From CAVSJA01 sp963728145 (GTDB lineage: Bacteria > Bacteroidota > Bacteroidia > Chitinophagales > Chitinophagaceae), in the NCBI GenBank assembly GCA_963728145.1, contig CAVSJA010000004.1:1-64000 (forward strand): DNA of 64,000 nt, in the 5' to 3' direction. A program made the position numbers and the translations under genes. Under the pieces are notes generated by a model. It was given only the letters and a program-made list of their open reading frames with translations, did no database searches and had not been told where the DNA came from. Shown here one piece after another: positions 7,985 to 17,361 of the stretch (the stretch's first letter is position 1; each line of letters opens with the position of its first letter).

Positions 7985-8641
7985 TTAGCTATCCAACCAG
8001 AATTTTATCAAAGGGAGGGCTTTCTGATTGCTTTCGAAATATCGTCCATCCTCAATTTTATTAAAAATCTCAATTGCCAATAGTTTACTTAAATTATCGG
8101 CCCAAAAAAGTATATCGTTTCCATACATGGAAAGGACGGGATTTCCGGGAACATCGAGAAGCAGAAAACGATGACTGTAAATAGGAAAAATTCTGGATAT
8201 ACCCGAAACCTCAAGCTGTTCCTTAGTAATTGTATTTGCTGAATAAATCCATTCTATTCTTTCTTTAATTAACTCGAGGTCCTCGGGATATGAATAGAAG
8301 AGAGGATAATATGCGAATGGTGTGCCATCATTTCCGTAAATGTTAATTCCAGGTTTAGTCAACCCGTTCATTGTTTTGTAGAAATTCCGAAGGGCGTTTG
8401 GGAAAGGTAGTCCCAATGCTTTTTCAAAGTTGAGAATTTCTTCATCATGCAATCCAGGCCGCCATTTTGAATGCTGCATGATTTGATAACCATAGATGGA
8501 ATTATTGGGGGTTGTTTCTTCCCAATATAATTCACTTACGGTTTTGAGTCCTTCAAAATATGAAAGGCTATCGTCGGGAAAGGGCAGACGGACGTAGTTG
8601 AATTCTTTATTTAAGAAGAATCTGATTAAGCCACCATTCAT
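7985..8641 (-). CDS. SMI1/KNR4 (SUKH) family protein
   Basis: A 218-aa cytosolic protein. Residues about 70-100 read EEILNFEKALGLPFPNALRN and FYKTMNGLTKPGINIYGNDG, the signature of the SUKH (SMI1/KNR4) domain: an acidic helix, then LPxxLRxFY and NG. It is followed by strands with FPIYSHRFLLLDVPGNPVLS and ILFWADNLSKLLAIE. SUKH proteins are best known as immunity proteins against contact-dependent or polymorphic toxins, though some serve other roles. No toxin gene is visible beside it; orphan immunity genes of this kind are common. Neighbours are short genes of unknown function. Confidence 0.8.
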   Translation of the reverse strand: MNGGLIRFFLNKEFNYVRLPFPDDSLSYFEGLKTVSELYWEETTPNNSIYGYQIMQHSKWRPGLHDEEILNFEKALGLPFPNALRNFYKTMNGLTKPGINIYGNDGTPFAYYPLFYSYPEDLELIKERIEWIYSANTITKEQLEVSGISRIFPIYSHRFLLLDVPGNPVLSMYGNDILFWADNLSKLLAIEIFNKIEDGRYFESNQKALPLIKFWLDS

Positions 8642-8690
8642 AAATCTAATCTACTCAAAAATGCTGTAACGGTTTTTCCTTCAATTAGTT

Positions 8691-9335
8691 TTACCAAAAC
8701 TTCCACCATGGTTTGTCAGATTTAAGTATGTATACGGCATCAGGCGGTTTGTCCCAGTAATCAGATCTAAAGAATTCAAGCGTCTTCCCGTTGTAGTCAA
8801 TCTTATATTTATTGCCGGCGAAATCCATAAGCTCAATGTACTTGTCATGCATTTTAAAAGGATTCCCTGCATCCAATCGGACAAGCATATCCGCAGTCCC
8901 ATAACTCCAGAGGGTTTTTCCTGTCTTGTCAATTCGGGAAACAGACAACTCGCCATAGGTAATAATTGTATTCTGATATTCGTAAATGGAAAAGCAGGTT
9001 ACAGTGTCTGCCTTTACCATCCAGTTTAGATCCAGATGAGGCAGTGAAAGACTGAAAACAATATTGGAGCATCTTGTAATCAAACTTTCTTCAAGGATAA
9101 ATGCGTCATCGCCGTGTATTCCTGTTGCACCAGCGTGGCCCAATAAAATAGCACTTGAAATCGGTTTGTCTTTTTGAGATACAATTACAGCGTGTTTTGA
9201 ACTGGAGCCATAATTGGCGTCTTGTTCGTATTGGTAAACCTTCTCATAGGTCGTTGGACTGTCCGGGCCTATAAGGAAAGAAGAGTCGTTAAATACTTCA
9301 ATGCTCAGGTCATTATGCTGCAGTTGAATTTTCAC
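8691..9335 (-). CDS. Hypothetical cytosolic protein
   Basis: A 214-aa protein starting with GTG; no signal peptide. Sequence is beta-rich (KIQLQHNDLSIEVFNDSSFL, HAVIVSQKDKPISSAILLGH) with HLDLNWMVKADTVTCFSIYE in the middle and an aromatic end DKPWWKFW. It ends 49 bases before the SUKH gene and is transcribed in the same direction. I do not recognise the family. Its place next to a SUKH gene suggests another orphan immunity-type gene, which is inference from context only. Confidence 0.6.
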   Translation of the reverse strand: MKIQLQHNDLSIEVFNDSSFLIGPDSPTTYEKVYQYEQDANYGSSSKHAVIVSQKDKPISSAILLGHAGATGIHGDDAFILEESLITRCSNIVFSLSLPHLDLNWMVKADTVTCFSIYEYQNTIITYGELSVSRIDKTGKTLWSYGTADMLVRLDAGNPFKMHDKYIELMDFAGNKYKIDYNGKTLEFFRSDYWDKPPDAVYILKSDKPWWKFW

Positions 9336-9444
9336 TATACAAAATAATCAATCTGCGTATATATTGACATTAATCAAATAGAAATTTCGGGATACAAATA
9401 AGAACTACCTTATCCCAATTCTTCATTTCCCTAAACCAACTATT

Positions 9445-9912
9445 ATGAGAAGGAAACTTCAATTCGCTATGCTCTTTGGAGTATTAGCAGTTCTTATTTC
9501 ATCCTGTACTGCTAAAGAAGCAGAACCCGTTGATTTGGCTAAGACTAAAACAGAGATCCAGGCAATGGAGGATGCATATGCGGCAGCTGAAAAGGCAAAG
9601 GATGCGAATGCGGTAGCAGCCTATTATGCAGATGACGCCATAAGTTATAACCGTAATGAAGAACCTACTTCTGGAAAAGCAGCCATTAAAGATCGTATCG
9701 CAAAGCAATTGGCGGCTGATACGAGCGGCAATCAAAACGTCTACAAAGTTGTGGACCTCTTTGCCGATGGAGATATGCTGGTTGAAATCGGTTCCTGGAC
9801 ACAGGTGGACAATGCCGGTGCAGAGCGCAATAAGGGACATTATATGTCAGTTTTTCAAAAGCGTGATGGTAAATACCTGTGCGTACGTGACATGAATGTA
9901 AGCTCAAAATGA
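9445..9912 (+). CDS. SnoaL/DUF4440-like lipoprotein
   Basis: A 155-aa lipoprotein with lipobox LISSC (Cys21). The mature domain is a small NTF2-like/DUF4440 fold: IQAMEDAYAAAEKAKDANAV and AAYYADDAISYNRNEEPTSG, then GKAAIKDRIAKQLA, then strands including DMLVEIGSWTQVDNAG and GKYLCVRDMNVS. Proteins of this type are often periplasmic and their ligand is usually unknown. It is followed at once by a good intrinsic terminator, so it is monocistronic. Confidence 0.85.
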   Translation: MRRKLQFAMLFGVLAVLISSCTAKEAEPVDLAKTKTEIQAMEDAYAAAEKAKDANAVAAYYADDAISYNRNEEPTSGKAAIKDRIAKQLAADTSGNQNVYKVVDLFADGDMLVEIGSWTQVDNAGAERNKGHYMSVFQKRDGKYLCVRDMNVSSK

Positions 9913-9952
9913 ACTCAATAGGAATTGCAAATTAGAATTGAGTAATGAAAAG

Positions 9953-9980
9953 GAGTCTGCGAAATGCAGGCTCTTTTTAT
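9953..9980 (+). terminator. Intrinsic terminator after the DUF4440-like gene
   Basis: GAGTCTGC and GCAGGCTC pair (one G-U) around loop GAAAT and are followed by five T. It lies 40 bases after the stop at 9912 and overlaps the end of the convergent gene at 9977. Confidence 0.8.
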
Positions 9981-10237
9981 TTCTTCAACTCACGACTTTC
10001 GAGGAAATGATTTAGTAGGAATTCACATGCTTCCTTTTCTGAAAAGAAAGTTTTCCAGGAATACTTAACACCCCTTTCCTTAAAGTAAACTTCATACTCA
10101 GCAGTATAGTCTCCCATTTTAATTACTAATGCAGGTTTATTATCATCATTTGTTGAGCCGTATAACCCGTGGAGATAATAATTATCTGACGAGACTTCTA
10201 AGTCTTTTAGTTTGAGATGTAATTGTTCAATGGTCAT
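9977..10237 (-). CDS. Small hypothetical cytosolic protein
   Basis: An 86-aa protein, MTIEQLHLKLKDLEVSSDNY at the start, then a beta hairpin (ALVIKMGDYTAEYEVYFKER) and a helix ACEFLLNHFLES. The size and fold pattern fit small immunity-like or regulatory proteins, but no family is recognised. It starts 9 bases after the stop of the gene at 10247-10621, so the two are very likely cotranscribed. Confidence 0.65.
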   Translation of the reverse strand: MTIEQLHLKLKDLEVSSDNYYLHGLYGSTNDDNKPALVIKMGDYTAEYEVYFKERGVKYSWKTFFSEKEACEFLLNHFLESRELKK

Positions 10238-10246
10238 TCTAGTTTG

Positions 10247-10621
10247 TTACAATTCATCAAATTGAAATTTTGATATATCTCTCCCCGTATCACAACTTAA
10301 CAATGGGAATCCATTTTCGTCAACAACCATTTCCCACAATACTGAAGGAATATTTTCTCTTAGCGTTTTTGCGGTCAATTCTAGAGTGTTTATTAAAACT
10401 ATATTGGTGTCTGGTCTTTCAATTGAATTCCACTGTTGAAGAAATATGTAATGTTTAAAATAAAAGAACCAGTCACCATAATAAGTCCAACTCAAGTTTG
10501 GGATCTCTGGTTTGGATAAAAGGATCAGATAAATAGGTCCAAACCGAATCTCTCCTGCATAAGATTGATAAAGTTTGAAATTGTTTAATTCGGCAAAAAG
10601 CTCAGGGTTATTATCGCTCAA
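10247..10621 (-). CDS. Hypothetical protein, possibly 5'-truncated
   Basis: 124 codons rich in aromatic residues (SWTYYGDWFFYFKHYIFLQQ) with no recognised family. The only start is TTG at 10621; a stop in frame lies three codons upstream, and the 3' end of the broken GH3 gene is only 40 bases away. The gene may therefore have lost its 5' end. It precedes the 86-aa gene with a 9-base gap. Confidence 0.5.
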   Translation of the reverse strand: MSDNNPELFAELNNFKLYQSYAGEIRFGPIYLILLSKPEIPNLSWTYYGDWFFYFKHYIFLQQWNSIERPDTNIVLINTLELTAKTLRENIPSVLWEMVVDENGFPLLSCDTGRDISKFQFDEL

Positions 10622-10659
10622 GGAAAGTCAATTTTTGTTTTCATTAGCAAAACCTATAC

Positions 10660-12541
10660 TCAATATCCCAACCCAAACCCAAACTTATACAACGGCTTCT
10701 CCGAATCATAAGGCAAATCTTCCTTCTGCTTCCTAACAGCATCCATAGACGAAGGTAATTCCATTGGAAGCTTACCGCTGGGTTTGTATTTGCCGAAGAT
10801 GATATCGAGGACCACAGCATCACTTGCGCCATAGTTCGCAATTAGTCCTTTGGCTTTTGCACTTATCTCGGGTATTACTGCAGGACGATCAAGATAGATA
10901 TCAACTATTGTAGGAACAGTATTAAGCAACTCCAGAATGCTGTCTTTTTGTTTTCCTTTAAAATCAAGATCCCCATGATGAAAGCCACGCGCAAGGGGAT
11001 TTTGAGTTTCTATGGGTATCCACGGCGTTTTTAAGCGGATGATTGCGATATCCGCTTCTTCTGGTTTGTCTACAACAGTACCATATAGCGCAGCCACTTC
11101 TGGCTTTACATTTTTTACATAGATCTTTAAGTTCTTATTTGCCGGTAATGGCAGAATCTTTTTATCATTCTTTAATAATGTGATTGAACGACGTTGAGCT
11201 GCCTCGCCGGCCTTGATGAATTCTTCCTTACCTACAACTTTCGTAGCATTTGGTGCATCGATGAATGGATTGTCAAACAAACCCAATTGAAATTTTTGTC
11301 TCAATAATCTTCTTACAGATTCATTGACTCTTTCTTCACTGAGTTTGCCAGATTTAACCAAATTCACTACGTGCTCAGTACTGCTTTCTCCACCAAACTG
11401 ATCACAACCTGCATTGATTACTTTCAATACCCGTTCTTCTTCGCTCAGTTTTTCGGCTCCCCATGCACGTGCGGGCCAGGTTACCGGACCCATTCTCGTG
11501 TCACTGATCAATCCCCAGTCTGTACAGACTATTCCATCAAATTTGTATTTGTTCCGTAATAAACCGGTGATGATATCCTTATTATATGCGAACCCAACAT
11601 TCTCGCTCGTTTGATCCATCGGTACTCCATAATACGGCATAATGGCTGCAGTCTTCACTGAGAAAGCCGCTTCGAAGGGGATCAAATGATAATTGAAATT
11701 CTTTCCCGGATAGATCTGTCCCTTATGAAATTCGAAATGTGAATCCAATCCTTCCTTTCTGTGGACCTCCACCGGCGAAATGTTTGGTCATGGTGGCTAC
11801 GCTGCTTGAATTAAGATCGAATCCCTGGTAGCCCATGATATAAGCCTTTACGAGCTTTGCAGACAGTTTCGCATCTTCTCCAAAAGTTCCGCTGATCCTT
11901 GGCCAGCGTGGTTCTGTTGCAAGATCAATACTCGGATGCAAGGCTTCACGTATTCCAACTGCTAAATACTCCTGTCTTGAAATATCTGCGAATTCACGCA
12001 TCAATTTTTCATCACCTATCGCAGCGAATCCCAATTGCTCAGGCCATTGAGAAAACCCGGCCGCGGCCATTGCGAAAATATTTTCATTGAAGGCATTTCT
12101 TGGGTCTGAAGCAATGGTAACAGGTATTCCTAATCTTGTGCTGTCCTGCGCGAACTTTTGAATATTGTTATACCAAATTGCGAGTGATTCAATCTTTGGT
12201 ATCGCCCATAGATTGAAATGATTCATCTTTTTCATTCTGATCAAATCATCTGCCGTTGAACCGAATCCCATACCGCCACGCCTCGATGGTTGATTGCCCA
12301 ATGATCCATCATCATTGATCCTTGCGCCATTAATGAACATCAATCCAGCTTTCTCTTCAATCGTCATCTGCTTAATCAGGTCATCAATACGTTTTTCAAA
12401 TGGCAGGGACATATCCTCATAGGGATCCATTTTACCATTCTTATTCAAATCACGAAATGCTTGCCGATGTGCGAAGGATAATAAAAAACCAGAGGCGATT
12501 ATACCAGAAATGATCAACAGATCTCTTATAGTTCTAAGCAT
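10660..12541 (-). pseudogene. GH3 family beta-glycosidase, frameshifted
   Basis: Two frames form one GH3 enzyme of about 627 codons. The first half (12541-11723) has a membrane-type N-terminus, DLNKNGKMDPYEDMSLPFEK, EEKAGLMFINGARINDDG, and STRLGIPVTIASDPRNAF, ending in MTKHFAGGGPQK. The second half continues GLDSHFEFHKGQIYPGKNF and carries the GH3 nucleophile Asp in FDGIVCTDWG, then the C-terminal domain with GKLPMELPSS and a normal end FGFGLGY. At 11754-11755 the sequence reads AAAGGAAGG where AAAGAAGG restores the family motif (KHFxGGGPQKEG), so one G is extra; the total 1882 bases is 3n+1. Substrate is likely a beta-glucoside or xyloside. Either a recent mutation or a sequencing error. Confidence 0.85.
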
Positions 12542-12669
12542 TGTAGGAATATTTGACTTGTTCCAGTTGGGACATTCAATTTACAAATTAGGCCTCAATT
12601 TTTTCGAAAGAAAATGTCGGAGAATTGTGAAAATTTCGGCGCTAACCAGCCTTCGAAAGGTTCGGTAAA

Positions 12670-12980
12670 CTCCGCCTCAAGATCGTCATTCCCGCGGTGT
12701 GCATTCAAGGCCTTAATACTTAGAGCAACCAAGCGGGGATCCCCTAAAAACAAAAAAACCATTTCCTAATGAAATTCATTCAAAAGAACAATGACAAACT
12801 TGTTTTATGACTATTTGATAAGTTGTTATGCCTTTATTAACAGGTTCACGATTAGTTGGTAGGGGGTCCCCGCTTGGTCCCTGATTGCATAAGATCCCTG
12901 AAAGCACACCGCGGGGATGACGAGCTTGAAGGGGGCGGTGATCCCTGAAAGCACACAGCGGGATGACGAGCTTGAGGTGG
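12670..12980. repeat. Inverted pair of about 70-bp repeats plus a partial third copy (MITE/REP-like)
   Basis: The stretch 12676-12745 (CAAGATCGTCATTCCCGCGG ... AAGCGGGGATCCCCTA) is the imperfect reverse complement of 12861-12930 (AGGGGGTCCCCGCTTGG ... GGGATGACGAGCTTGA). A third partial copy with CACACAGCGGGATGACGAGC follows at 12945-12975. The three fill most of the 600-base gap between the GH3 gene and the receptor gene at 13142. No gene is visible there. Confidence 0.75.
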
Positions 12981-13013
12981 CGTAGATTCCCTAGCAATTC
13001 GGGAGAAGTTTTT

Positions 13014-13046
13014 CAATAAAAAAACTCCCCCGAATGGAGGAGCTTT
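13014..13046 (-). terminator. Intrinsic terminator of the receptor gene at 13142-15772
   Basis: On the minus strand GCTCCTCC and GGGGGAGT pair (with G-U pairs) around ATTC and are followed by a long T run. It lies about 95 bases beyond the receptor's stop; the plus strand reads nearly as well, so it may be bidirectional. Confidence 0.8.
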
Positions 13047-13141
13047 TTCTCTTGGCTATACCTTGAGTTATAGGGACTAAGCAAACAATTTGAATTTCTG
13101 GACTTAAACAACGCCAAACCCCAAACTCCAAACGCCAAACG

Positions 13142-15772
13142 CTACTGCATTCCTTCCATTCCACCCTGCATTCCTTCACCTTGTGCTTTCAAATTCTTTC
13201 TCTTGAATAAGGAAGCATCCATCTTTCCAAATCTGTATGCAAAGTTGATACGGAACATTTGGGGGTCACGGAGACGGCTGTAATTCTGTACGAAATACGG
13301 GCTGGATGAGTATTGATCAAATTTGCGTGTTCCGAAGATATCATTGACGCTAAATGTGATTGAAGCAGCATCATTCTTCAGGAAACTCTTTTTGAATGCG
13401 ATATCAACACCATAGTTGGGCTTTGTATATCCCTGGGTTGAACTCATCGACTGGCCAAAAGGTCCACCACCGCCTGCATTCACAGGAAGATTGGTTTTTG
13501 ATTGATAAGTACCCGAAAGTTGAATCGTATATTTTTTAGGAAGCTTGAAATTGCTATTGATCTTTCCAAACCAGCTCCACATTGCATCCTGATCCTGTCC
13601 ATCATTTGTATTGATCTTCGAATTATAAAGATTCAGGTTGGTGGTAAGGTCTAACCATTTCTTGATTGTATTGGTGGAAGTAAATTCTGTACCAACTGAA
13701 TAACTTGAATTCGCGTTGATAAAAGTATTGATCAACTCTTCATTACCCGTGAACGGATTCATTTCTTTTACCTGGTAACGCGTGATCAGGTTATCGGTGT
13801 GCTTATAGTAAACTGATGCAAGGAAAGTATTGTTACCCTTGAAGGTTTTCATATATGAACTTTCGATAGAGCTGGTGAATTCCGGAACCAGGTCAGGATT
13901 ACCACGGGTGATATTCAACTTATCCGTGTAATCAATAAATGGTATTAACTGGAAGAAATTTGGACGATTCACCCTGCGGGTAATGCTCATCTGCAATTCC
14001 TGCTTGTTATTCAATTTCTGACTTAAGAAAACTGAAGGGAACAAACTTATCGGGTAGCTATTGCTGAATTTTTCATTCGTTGCCATCAATTCACCATTAT
14101 AATTTGAGCTTTCTGCACGAAGTCCAAGCTTATAACCGAAATCATTGATGGATGATCCTACAGACAGATATGCCGCATAAACATTTTCTTCATTCCTGTA
14201 ATGATTCGTTGCAGAGGGGATCAATACAAACTCGCCGGTTGAAGGATCCTGGTAATAGTTAGAATTATTATTATCAAACTTACGGAACTGACCTCTCAAA
14301 CCAGTTTCGAGCTTTGTCTTCTTGCCAAGCGGTTTTACATAATCAGTTTGAACGGTGAGGAACCTGTTGGAACCTTCATTCACCAATTTCTGAACCTGCG
14401 TGCCTTCTTTTGCACCACCAACAATGGTGTAGTAATCGGTTGTAAACGTATTATAACCTTCATTCTTACCATTGAAATAATTTAGATCGGCAGTTAGTTC
14501 TTCGCCTGCTTTAGGGAAAAGATGTTTCATACCCGCCTGTAAACCGCTGGCATTGAAAGTACGACTACCTGTTGAGTTGCGCTCGCTATAGCTACTTGTT
14601 ATGCCGGTTTCATAAAGTGTATCTGTATTGATGCTGATTGATTCTGTAGGATCGAATTGACCACGTACGCGAATACCTGCGATTGAGAACGTAGTTCTAT
14701 TGGTGGCAAAAAAGTCCATACCGAGACGTCCGAACATGAATCCACCATTCGTCCTGTTCTGATTGATCTGATTAATATGTGTATTAGGAGTATCCATGTA
14801 ATTGATACGGTCTGTTGTTCCAGTTGAACGTGATCTCATCTGATTGATCATACCACTCGCTGTTACGTTAAACTTCCCCTGGCGAAAATTGAAGTCGCCG
14901 CCGCCATTGATACCACCACGTTTGTCAACACCTGCGCGAAGGTTACCATTATAACCACTTTTCTTATTTTTCTTTAGGATAATATTGAGTATACCTGAAT
15001 TTCCACCCGAGGCATCGTATTTAGCAGAAGGATTGGTGATCACTTCAACACTTTCAATTGCATCTGCGGGAATCTGATCCAGTGTAAGAGTAGTGGGTCT
15101 TCCTTCAATATAGATCTGGGGAGATGCATTACGAAGTTTAACATTGCCATCAATGTCAACCTGTACGGAAGGCACATTCTTCATCACATCAACAGCAGTC
15201 CCACCGGCACTTACCAAATCCTTATCTACAGTAAAAACTTTTTTATCGATGTCCATTCTCAAACCTGGTTTGCTTGCAACGAGCGTCACCGCTTCGAGTT
15301 GCTTGGCTTCAGTAGTCAGTTTGATATTTCCGAGATCTTTATCAAATGCATTAAGCATCGCCAAACCTGCAGCAGGGTCATTCTTTGCAGCGCCGGATGG
15401 AGGAGCTTGCATTTGAAAAGCTACTGTTTGATCAACGGCTTTGTAACCGGTAGCAGAGATCTTCAATTTTAGTGTGCCCATGATTGGGAGATCACTGAAA
15501 CTGAATTCACCGTTTGCCTTTGTGCTCAATCCACCGATCAGTACATCTTTTCTCTTTTTTGTAACTGTATCGAATTTATTCTGGAGCAGCATTACAGAAA
15601 CATCGGCAAGCGGGTTACCGCTGGTATCCATGATCTTTCCGTAAACATGTCCCATATTAGGGATCGACTGTGTGTTTTTGCCATTGCCCATCTGAGGCAT
15701 TTGAGCAGTCAGGGATAGGGTGGAAAGGGTTATCGCGGTTAAGAAAAATAGCTTTTTCATTGTCTTTTTCAT
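13142..15772 (-). CDS. TonB-dependent receptor-like outer membrane protein, beta-barrel OMP_b-brl_3 type
   Basis: An 876-aa outer membrane protein. After the signal peptide (MKKTMKKLFFLTAITLSTLS..TAQ) comes a carboxypeptidase-regulatory-like domain (VYGKIMDTSGNPLADVSVML to SATGYKAVDQTV, residues about 40-115), then a plug-like domain (DLVSAGGTAVDVMKNVPSVQ, IYIEGRPTTLTLDQIP, SVEVITNPSAKYDASGGNSG) and a barrel of about 600 residues with many aromatic strand ends. The C-terminus lacks the usual final Phe and ends in GMQGGMEGMQ, which is common in this subgroup. The frame opens further to 15832, but the ATG at 15772 begins the signal peptide. Such receptors have no fixed substrate; one with a role in peptide or siderophore uptake is possible. 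No SusD partner is next to it. Confidence 0.88.
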   Translation of the reverse strand: MKKTMKKLFFLTAITLSTLSLTAQMPQMGNGKNTQSIPNMGHVYGKIMDTSGNPLADVSVMLLQNKFDTVTKKRKDVLIGGLSTKANGEFSFSDLPIMGTLKLKISATGYKAVDQTVAFQMQAPPSGAAKNDPAAGLAMLNAFDKDLGNIKLTTEAKQLEAVTLVASKPGLRMDIDKKVFTVDKDLVSAGGTAVDVMKNVPSVQVDIDGNVKLRNASPQIYIEGRPTTLTLDQIPADAIESVEVITNPSAKYDASGGNSGILNIILKKNKKSGYNGNLRAGVDKRGGINGGGDFNFRQGKFNVTASGMINQMRSRSTGTTDRINYMDTPNTHINQINQNRTNGGFMFGRLGMDFFATNRTTFSIAGIRVRGQFDPTESISINTDTLYETGITSSYSERNSTGSRTFNASGLQAGMKHLFPKAGEELTADLNYFNGKNEGYNTFTTDYYTIVGGAKEGTQVQKLVNEGSNRFLTVQTDYVKPLGKKTKLETGLRGQFRKFDNNNSNYYQDPSTGEFVLIPSATNHYRNEENVYAAYLSVGSSINDFGYKLGLRAESSNYNGELMATNEKFSNSYPISLFPSVFLSQKLNNKQELQMSITRRVNRPNFFQLIPFIDYTDKLNITRGNPDLVPEFTSSIESSYMKTFKGNNTFLASVYYKHTDNLITRYQVKEMNPFTGNEELINTFINANSSYSVGTEFTSTNTIKKWLDLTTNLNLYNSKINTNDGQDQDAMWSWFGKINSNFKLPKKYTIQLSGTYQSKTNLPVNAGGGGPFGQSMSSTQGYTKPNYGVDIAFKKSFLKNDAASITFSVNDIFGTRKFDQYSSSPYFVQNYSRLRDPQMFRINFAYRFGKMDASLFKRKNLKAQGEGMQGGMEGMQ

Positions 15773-15967
15773 TGTGGCCACAAAAGTATATTGCGGATTT
15801 CCCCGGTTTTGGCAAATGAGACGAGTAAGCAAAATCCTGCGACAAATAGCCGGAAAATTTAGTAGCTGGGTTTCAGGGAGTTGTCTGAATCTAGAATGCG
15901 GTAAATTGCACCGATTGACAGGATGAGTTGAATTTCAGGTACTTAGGGGCTGAAAAATTGAGGGTTC

Positions 15968-15999
15968 CGGGGTCCCAGTACCATCGATAAGGGACCCCG
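15968..15999 (-). terminator. Hairpin after the PepSY-like gene
   Basis: CGGGGTCCC and GGGACCCCG form a perfect nine-bp stem with a 14-base loop, 13 bases beyond the stop at 16012. The T run that follows on the minus strand is short and lies some way off, so it may be a repeat hairpin rather than a classic terminator. Confidence 0.5.
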
Positions 16000-16011
16000 A
16001 AACTTACTCAT

Positions 16012-16443
16012 TTACTTTACAGTTCTCTTAAAAACTGACCACCCATAGACTCCGTTATTTTTCAGGATCAGGGTTTGATCCGCGTTCTCGATCGTGATAT
16101 AGAAATTCTTTTCGTCTTCCCTGGTCACTTCAAATAGATTGGTGATCCAGTAAGACTGATAGTTTTTCTTAATCGTTTCTTTTAAAGACTCAGGAAGCTC
16201 ACTGATTCGGATATACTCTGCCACACCCATCAAATCTCCCTGGGGCGTATAATAAGCATGTTGTGTCCGACCGTTGATTACGAATGTAGCTTTCGCATAG
16301 TTCTCACCGTATTCCCAGCTTACTTCTTTTGCTTCTGTGAAGGTGGTAGTGAAGGCTTTGAGGACGGCTTCGTTGACATTCTCATTTGCAAAGCCGATCT
16401 GACTGACGCACAAAATCATCAAGGATACAAGGATCTTTTTCAT
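16012..16443 (-). CDS. PepSY-like (DUF2874/BLIP-like) periplasmic protein
   Basis: A 143-aa secreted protein. The signal peptide MKKILVSLMILCVSQIGFAN is followed by two repeats of the short helix-plus-strands unit of the DUF2874/PepSY-like family: VLKAFTTTFTEAKEVSWEYG, NYAKATFVINGRTQHAYYTP and a second unit with SLKETIKKNYQSYWITNLFE. Such proteins are common in Bacteroidota near two-component genes; their ligands are unknown. The frame is open upstream to 16506 but the ATG at 16443 begins the signal peptide. The LytTR regulator gene lies 210 bases upstream in the same orientation. Confidence 0.8.
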   Translation of the reverse strand: MKKILVSLMILCVSQIGFANENVNEAVLKAFTTTFTEAKEVSWEYGENYAKATFVINGRTQHAYYTPQGDLMGVAEYIRISELPESLKETIKKNYQSYWITNLFEVTREDEKNFYITIENADQTLILKNNGVYGWSVFKRTVK

Positions 16444-16653
16444 TGTTTTGTTTTTTATAGGTAAAGATTCGGCCGCAAATGTAGAGGTGGAATCTGAGAA
16501 ATCCAATTCAAAAAGGGAAGAAGGGGAGAAATAAATTTTTTTGAAAACACTTGCAAATATGGAAATCGTATCAGTACAAGAAACTGAGTCTTCGTTTAGT
16601 GCTTACCGTATGAAAAGTGATTAACACTTGTTAGTGTTTGTGTGACAGCAATG

Positions 16654-17361
16654 CTATAGTTTCCCGGTAAGAGCAGTAAGCGCATCCTTATGATTATCGC
16701 TAACCGGCAATTCCATAGCGCCGATGAATACACTGTTTTTTCGAATTGCAGTAATGGAAGCAATGGAAACAATATAAGATTTATGAATGCGGATAAATGA
16801 GTGTGCAGGCAATTCTTCCTCGATAGTTTTCATGCTCATTCTTGTAACTACCGGTTTTTGTGTGCTCTTCAAATGGATCTTGATATAATCCTTCAATCCT
16901 TCGATATACAAAATATCTGCAAAGCTTAGTTTAAGCAGGCTATAGTCAACATTCACGAAGAAATAATCCGGCGCAGCCGCTCCGCTTTCTTTGGGTTTGT
17001 TTTTGAGTTGATGTAAGTCCCATGCTTTATTACAAGCTTTGAGAAATCGATCGAATGATACAGGTTTAACGAGATAATCGGTTACATCGAGATTGAATCC
17101 GTCAAGGGCGTATTTTTCATAAGCGGTGATCAGTATGAATTGCGGCCGGTTTGAAAGACTTTGAATGAATTGAAGTCCCGTTAGACCGGGCATTTGAATA
17201 TCGAGAAAGATGAGGTCAACAGGTTTTTCCTGTAACAATTTCATTGCTTCAAGAGGATTATTGCATGAAGAGACTAATTCGAGGAAAGGAACCTTGCTGA
17301 TATTATCCTCCAGCAATTCCAGTGCTAGCGGTTCATCGTCTATCGCCATGCAACGCATCAT
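16654..17361 (-). CDS. LytTR-family response regulator
   Basis: A 235-aa response regulator. The receiver domain starts MMRCMAIDDEPLALELLEDN with acidic pocket residues at 8-9, the phospho-accepting Asp54 in LIFLDIQMPG, and the conserved Lys in TDYLVKPVSF. The C-terminal LytTR DNA-binding domain includes DILYIEGLKDYIKIHLKS and SFIRIHKSYIVSIASITAI. It starts by the ATGA overlap with the stop of the histidine kinase gene (17358), so the two are translationally coupled. The regulator is intact, while its kinase partner has an internal stop codon. Its targets are not evident; the PepSY-like gene downstream is a candidate. Confidence 0.93.
   Translation of the reverse strand: MMRCMAIDDEPLALELLEDNISKVPFLELVSSCNNPLEAMKLLQEKPVDLIFLDIQMPGLTGLQFIQSLSNRPQFILITAYEKYALDGFNLDVTDYLVKPVSFDRFLKACNKAWDLHQLKNKPKESGAAAPDYFFVNVDYSLLKLSFADILYIEGLKDYIKIHLKSTQKPVVTRMSMKTIEEELPAHSFIRIHKSYIVSIASITAIRKNSVFIGAMELPVSDNHKDALTALTGKL

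Noticed and set aside
8681..8956. Minus-strand frame overlapping the gene at 8691-9335
   Set aside because: It is a different frame of a gene with better protein-like sequence.
10644..10841. Separate small gene at the end of the GH3 gene
   Set aside because: It is another frame of the GH3 C-terminal region, which has the better family match.
12776..13179. Two minus-strand frames of 60-73 codons
   Set aside because: They lie within the inverted repeats and terminator region and have no protein-like composition or family resemblance.
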